Source: CBCPNA01 sp965120415
GTDB taxonomy: Bacteria > Bacillota > Clostridia > Lachnospirales > CAG-274
DNA length: 7,533 nucleotides
Assembly (NCBI GenBank): GCA_965120415.1
Contig: CBCPNA010000035.1
Coordinates: 1-7,533 of the forward strand
Direction of reading: 5' to 3'
A program made the position numbers and the translations under genes. Below are positions 5,874 through 7,533 of this stretch, piece after piece (positions within the stretch are counted from its first letter, which is position 1; each line of letters starts with the position of its first letter). The notes under the pieces are model-generated. The model was given only the letters and a program-made list of their open reading frames with translations, was not told where the DNA came from and made no database searches.

Positions 5874-5875
5874 TA
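5856..5875. promoter_or_regulatory. 20-bp palindrome covering the mscS -10 (candidate operator)
   Basis: TAAGTATA (5856-5863) and TATACTTA (5868-5875) are perfect inverted copies around GTTA. The right arm contains the entire -10 element, so a protein bound here would block the polymerase. AT-rich -10 regions easily form short palindromes by chance, but 8-bp arms with no mismatch are longer than usual. Confidence 0.4.
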
Positions 5876-5903
5876 AATTAACTTTTGATAAAGGAGTTTT
5901 AAT

Positions 5904-6749
5904 ATGAATATAATTAATGCAATTTTGCAGAAATATGAAATTTTTGATTTTTTAATAAAAGTTTTTTTTAGTATATTTAATAGTATAATTCTTATTGTAA
6001 TAGCAAGTATTGTAATAAAAATTTTTAATGCTATTTTAAAAAAGTCATTAAAAATTAATAATAAATTAACTGAAAGAAAAAAAGCGACTTTAACGGTTGT
6101 TTTAACAAGTGTTATTAGATATACTATTTATTTTATTGCTGGATGTAGCATCCTTTCTAGTTTTGGTATAAATATTGCATCTTTAATAACAGTTGCGGGG
6201 GTTGGTAGCGTTGCTATAGGGCTTGGTGCACAGAGCATTATCCAAGATTTACTTGCAGGCATGTTTATTTTATTTGAGGATCAATTTGCGGTTGGGGATA
6301 TTATTACAATAGATGATTTAACAGGCACTGTTGAAAGCATAGGCATTAGGACAACTATTATAAGAAGTGCAGATGGCGATGTGCATATTATACCAAACGG
6401 CAATATTAAAATTATAACAAATATGTCAAAACAATTTAATAGAGCAAAAATAGAGGTTAGCATAGCTTATGAACATAATATAGATAATGTATTAAATATT
6501 TTGGCTGATGAAATGAATATAATTTTTGAAAAAAAGCTAATAAAAGGGCTTAAAAAAATACCAGAAGTTTTAGGTATTACAGAATTTGCAGAAAACGGTA
6601 TAATAATTAGAATTTTGGCTGATACAGAAATAGGCGAAAATTGGCAAATAGAAAGAGAAATTAGAAAATATATAAAAAATAGATTTGATAAAGAAAATAT
6701 AGCTATTCCTTATCCACGAAGGGTAATAGAAAATGTTAATAAAAACTAG
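5904..6749 (+). CDS. mscS: Small-conductance mechanosensitive channel, MscS family
   Basis: This 281-residue membrane protein opens under membrane tension and releases solutes during hypo-osmotic shock; it acts as a heptamer in the cytoplasmic membrane. Three transmembrane segments are seen at about residues 18-40, 62-85 and 92-124. The third is the glycine/alanine-rich pore helix with the family signature GSVAIGLGAQSIIQDLLAG (101-119). The beta domain follows with EDQFAVGDIITI (125-136), TGTVESIGIRTT (140-151) and IPNGNI (163-168). The C-terminal mixed domain ends with IPYPRRVI (268-275), the usual end of the compact MscS type. The length is close to that of E. coli MscS (286 residues). AAGGAG (5891-5896) is 7 bases before the ATG. 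The gene has its own promoter, whose -10 lies in a palindrome, and no partner gene. Confidence 0.93.
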   Translation: MNIINAILQKYEIFDFLIKVFFSIFNSIILIVIASIVIKIFNAILKKSLKINNKLTERKKATLTVVLTSVIRYTIYFIAGCSILSSFGINIASLITVAGVGSVAIGLGAQSIIQDLLAGMFILFEDQFAVGDIITIDDLTGTVESIGIRTTIIRSADGDVHIIPNGNIKIITNMSKQFNRAKIEVSIAYEHNIDNVLNILADEMNIIFEKKLIKGLKKIPEVLGITEFAENGIIIRILADTEIGENWQIEREIRKYIKNRFDKENIAIPYPRRVIENVNKN

Positions 6750-6804
6750 TGTAATATAAATTTTTTAGAAACTTTTTTTATGAAAAAGTTAACTCATTAT
6801 TACA
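6750..6804 (+). terminator. Nested hairpin after mscS (possible terminator)
   Basis: An outer pair, TGTAATA (6750-6756) and TATTACA (6798-6804), encloses an inner pair, AACTTTTT (6770-6777) and AAAAAGTT (6783-6790), with loop TTATG. The outer stem begins directly after the mscS stop codon. No T run follows the inner stem, so termination would be inefficient or would use another mechanism. The pairs are AT-rich and individually weak. Confidence 0.4.
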
Positions 6805-6881
6805 TTATTTAGAAGTTTTGTAAAAAGGACTCTAAGCGTAAATACAAGCAGACTAAATAAACTAAAAACGGACGTGATTAC

Positions 6882-7316
6882 ATGGATAAGCAAAATATAT
6901 TAGAAGTGCAACAACAAAGAGATAATCATTACTTTAAAGAGCTTTTAAAGCTCCCAAAGCAAAAATGGAGAGAAAAAGAGCTATTTATGATAGTAAAAAA
7001 TCTTTTTATGTTTAAAATCAATTATCATAAGGCATATATCCCCCTATAAGAAATGGAGCAAAACCTTCCGAAACACTTTAGAGAACTTTAGTTTAGCAGT
7101 TAAGTTTATGGAAAAGATTTTAAAAGAAATAGAAGTTAATATACCAGAAAGAATAAAAGAACATTTTTTATTTTATGGACAACATATCGAGAGCTTGTAG
7201 AAGAATTGCCAAAAGATGCTCCAGTAGATTATAACCATATGATGATTGAGGCATTATAAAATGATTATAAAACAATAGAAGTATTAGAAAAATCATTAGA
7301 AAAAGAAGAATTTTAA
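6882..7316 (+). pseudogene. Decayed reading frame of unknown function (two frameshifts and an in-frame stop)
   Basis: The first part runs from ATG at 6882 (MDKQNILEVQQQRDNHYFKE at the start) to a TAA at 7047. Removing one C from the five-C run at 7040-7044 continues it as KAYIPYKKWSKTFRNTLENF and on to IPERIKEHF. Adding one T to the six-T run at 7164-7169 returns to the first frame as ILWTTYRELVEELPKDAPVD, up to a TAA at 7257. Beyond that stop, the same frame continues with NDYKTIEVLEKSLEKEEF to TAA at 7314-7316. Repaired, it would be about 144 residues, highly charged and predicted helical. No ribosome binding site precedes the ATG. I do not recognise the family; it could be of phage or mobile-element origin, but nothing seen proves that. 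Confidence 0.5.
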
Positions 7317-7468
7317 TAAATAAAATTTTGTGTGAATTTTGTTTATTAAACAATTTGATACTTTTATATGCAAATATGTATTTTATAACAAAATAGTAGC
7401 ATATCTAAAACTTATATTACATACAAAAACAATATATTACGAATACAATTTTATTAAATATAGCAGTT
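7317..7468. other. AT-rich intergenic stretch with no supported gene
   Basis: No reading frame of note, RNA gene or convincing promoter was seen. The one structured element is the perfect odd palindrome TTGTTTATTAAACAA (7339-7353), which has 7-bp arms around a single base. It has no T run of terminator type and no known binding protein. Confidence 0.5.
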
Positions 7469-7533
7469 TTAAATTTGCTTAATTTTCATTGCACAATCTA
7501 TCCTCAGGTAGCCTTTGGAACCGTAGTTAGGTT
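7469..7533 (-). CDS. 3' end of a gene cut by the right edge, possibly a PLP-dependent aminotransferase
   Basis: On the minus strand a frame enters from the right edge and ends at a TAA (7471-7469), giving 20 residues: PNYGSKGYLRIDCAMKIKQI. The block YGSKGYLRIDCA resembles the C-terminal G-x-G-F-[IV]-R-[LI]-N-x-[AG] segment of fold-type I aminotransferases, especially the MalY/PatB (cystathionine beta-lyase-like) group. There the arginine binds the substrate carboxylate. In intact relatives about 15 or more residues usually follow this block, whereas here only seven follow the alanine, so the end may be shortened. The stretch is visibly richer in G and C than the DNA to its left, which supports coding. 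The family call rests on a short match and is tentative. Confidence 0.35.
   Translation of the reverse strand, partial: PNYGSKGYLRIDCAMKIKQI

Noticed and set aside
6793..6898. Plus-strand frame containing RSFVKRTLSVNTSRLNKLKT that looks slightly protein-like
   Set aside because: It has no start codon, overlaps the start of the decayed frame and is only about 35 codons. It hints at a recombinase-like N-terminus but is not enough to call.
7168..7353. 61-residue hydrophobic minus-strand frame
   Set aside because: It is antisense to the decayed plus-strand frame. Its hydrophobic character follows from complementing A-rich lysine and glutamate codons, and it lacks a good ribosome binding site.
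1..7533. tRNA, rRNA, CRISPR arrays, intact insertion sequences or attachment sites
   Set aside because: No cloverleaf, regularly spaced repeats, intact transposase gene or paired terminal repeats were recognised on either strand.

Overview
The window is very AT-rich DNA (codons end almost always in A or T, and spacers are mostly A and T) from a spore-forming Gram-positive bacterium, most likely a member of the Clostridia. Two sporulation genes support this: a YlbJ-type sporulation membrane protein and an alpha/beta-type small acid-soluble spore protein (SASP). Strong AGGAGG-like ribosome binding sites, consensus sigma-A promoters and short hairpin-plus-T-run terminators fit the same assignment. 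The species cannot be named from the sequence alone.

Layout, left to right. Positions 1-251 hold the 3' end of an unrecognised reading frame, a short spacer and a clear terminator. Positions 365-2949 hold a plus-strand block: ylbJ (TTG start), then an RluA-family pseudouridine synthase and rnhA (RNase HI). The last two form a tight pair with their own promoter directly after the ylbJ stop, and the block closes with a strong terminator. Positions 3011-4348 hold, on the minus strand and convergent to rnhA, an APC-superfamily amino acid permease with its own good promoter. Positions 4419-4709 hold, on the minus strand, the SASP gene followed by a 61-bp near-palindrome. Positions 4830-5799 hold, divergent from the SASP gene, a LysR-type regulator with a perfect consensus promoter and an 11-bp terminator stem that includes its stop codon. 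Positions 5797-6804 hold a 20-bp tandem duplication, a promoter whose -10 lies inside a 20-bp palindrome, a small MscS-type mechanosensitive channel and a hairpin region. Positions 6805-7533 have no intact gene. They hold a decayed reading frame (two homopolymer frameshifts and an in-frame stop), a featureless AT-rich stretch, and at the right edge the 3' end of a minus-strand gene that may be a PLP-dependent aminotransferase.

The genes do not form one pathway. They are separately transcribed units for spore formation (ylbJ, SASP), RNA modification and RNA/DNA-hybrid removal (pseudouridine synthase, rnhA), amino acid transport, transcriptional control and osmotic protection. I did not find a convincing new biological system. 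The points most worth a second look are the decayed reading frame, the strand-specific 61-bp hairpin after the SASP gene, the promoter that runs straight into a terminator after rnhA, and the palindromes near the SASP and mscS promoters.
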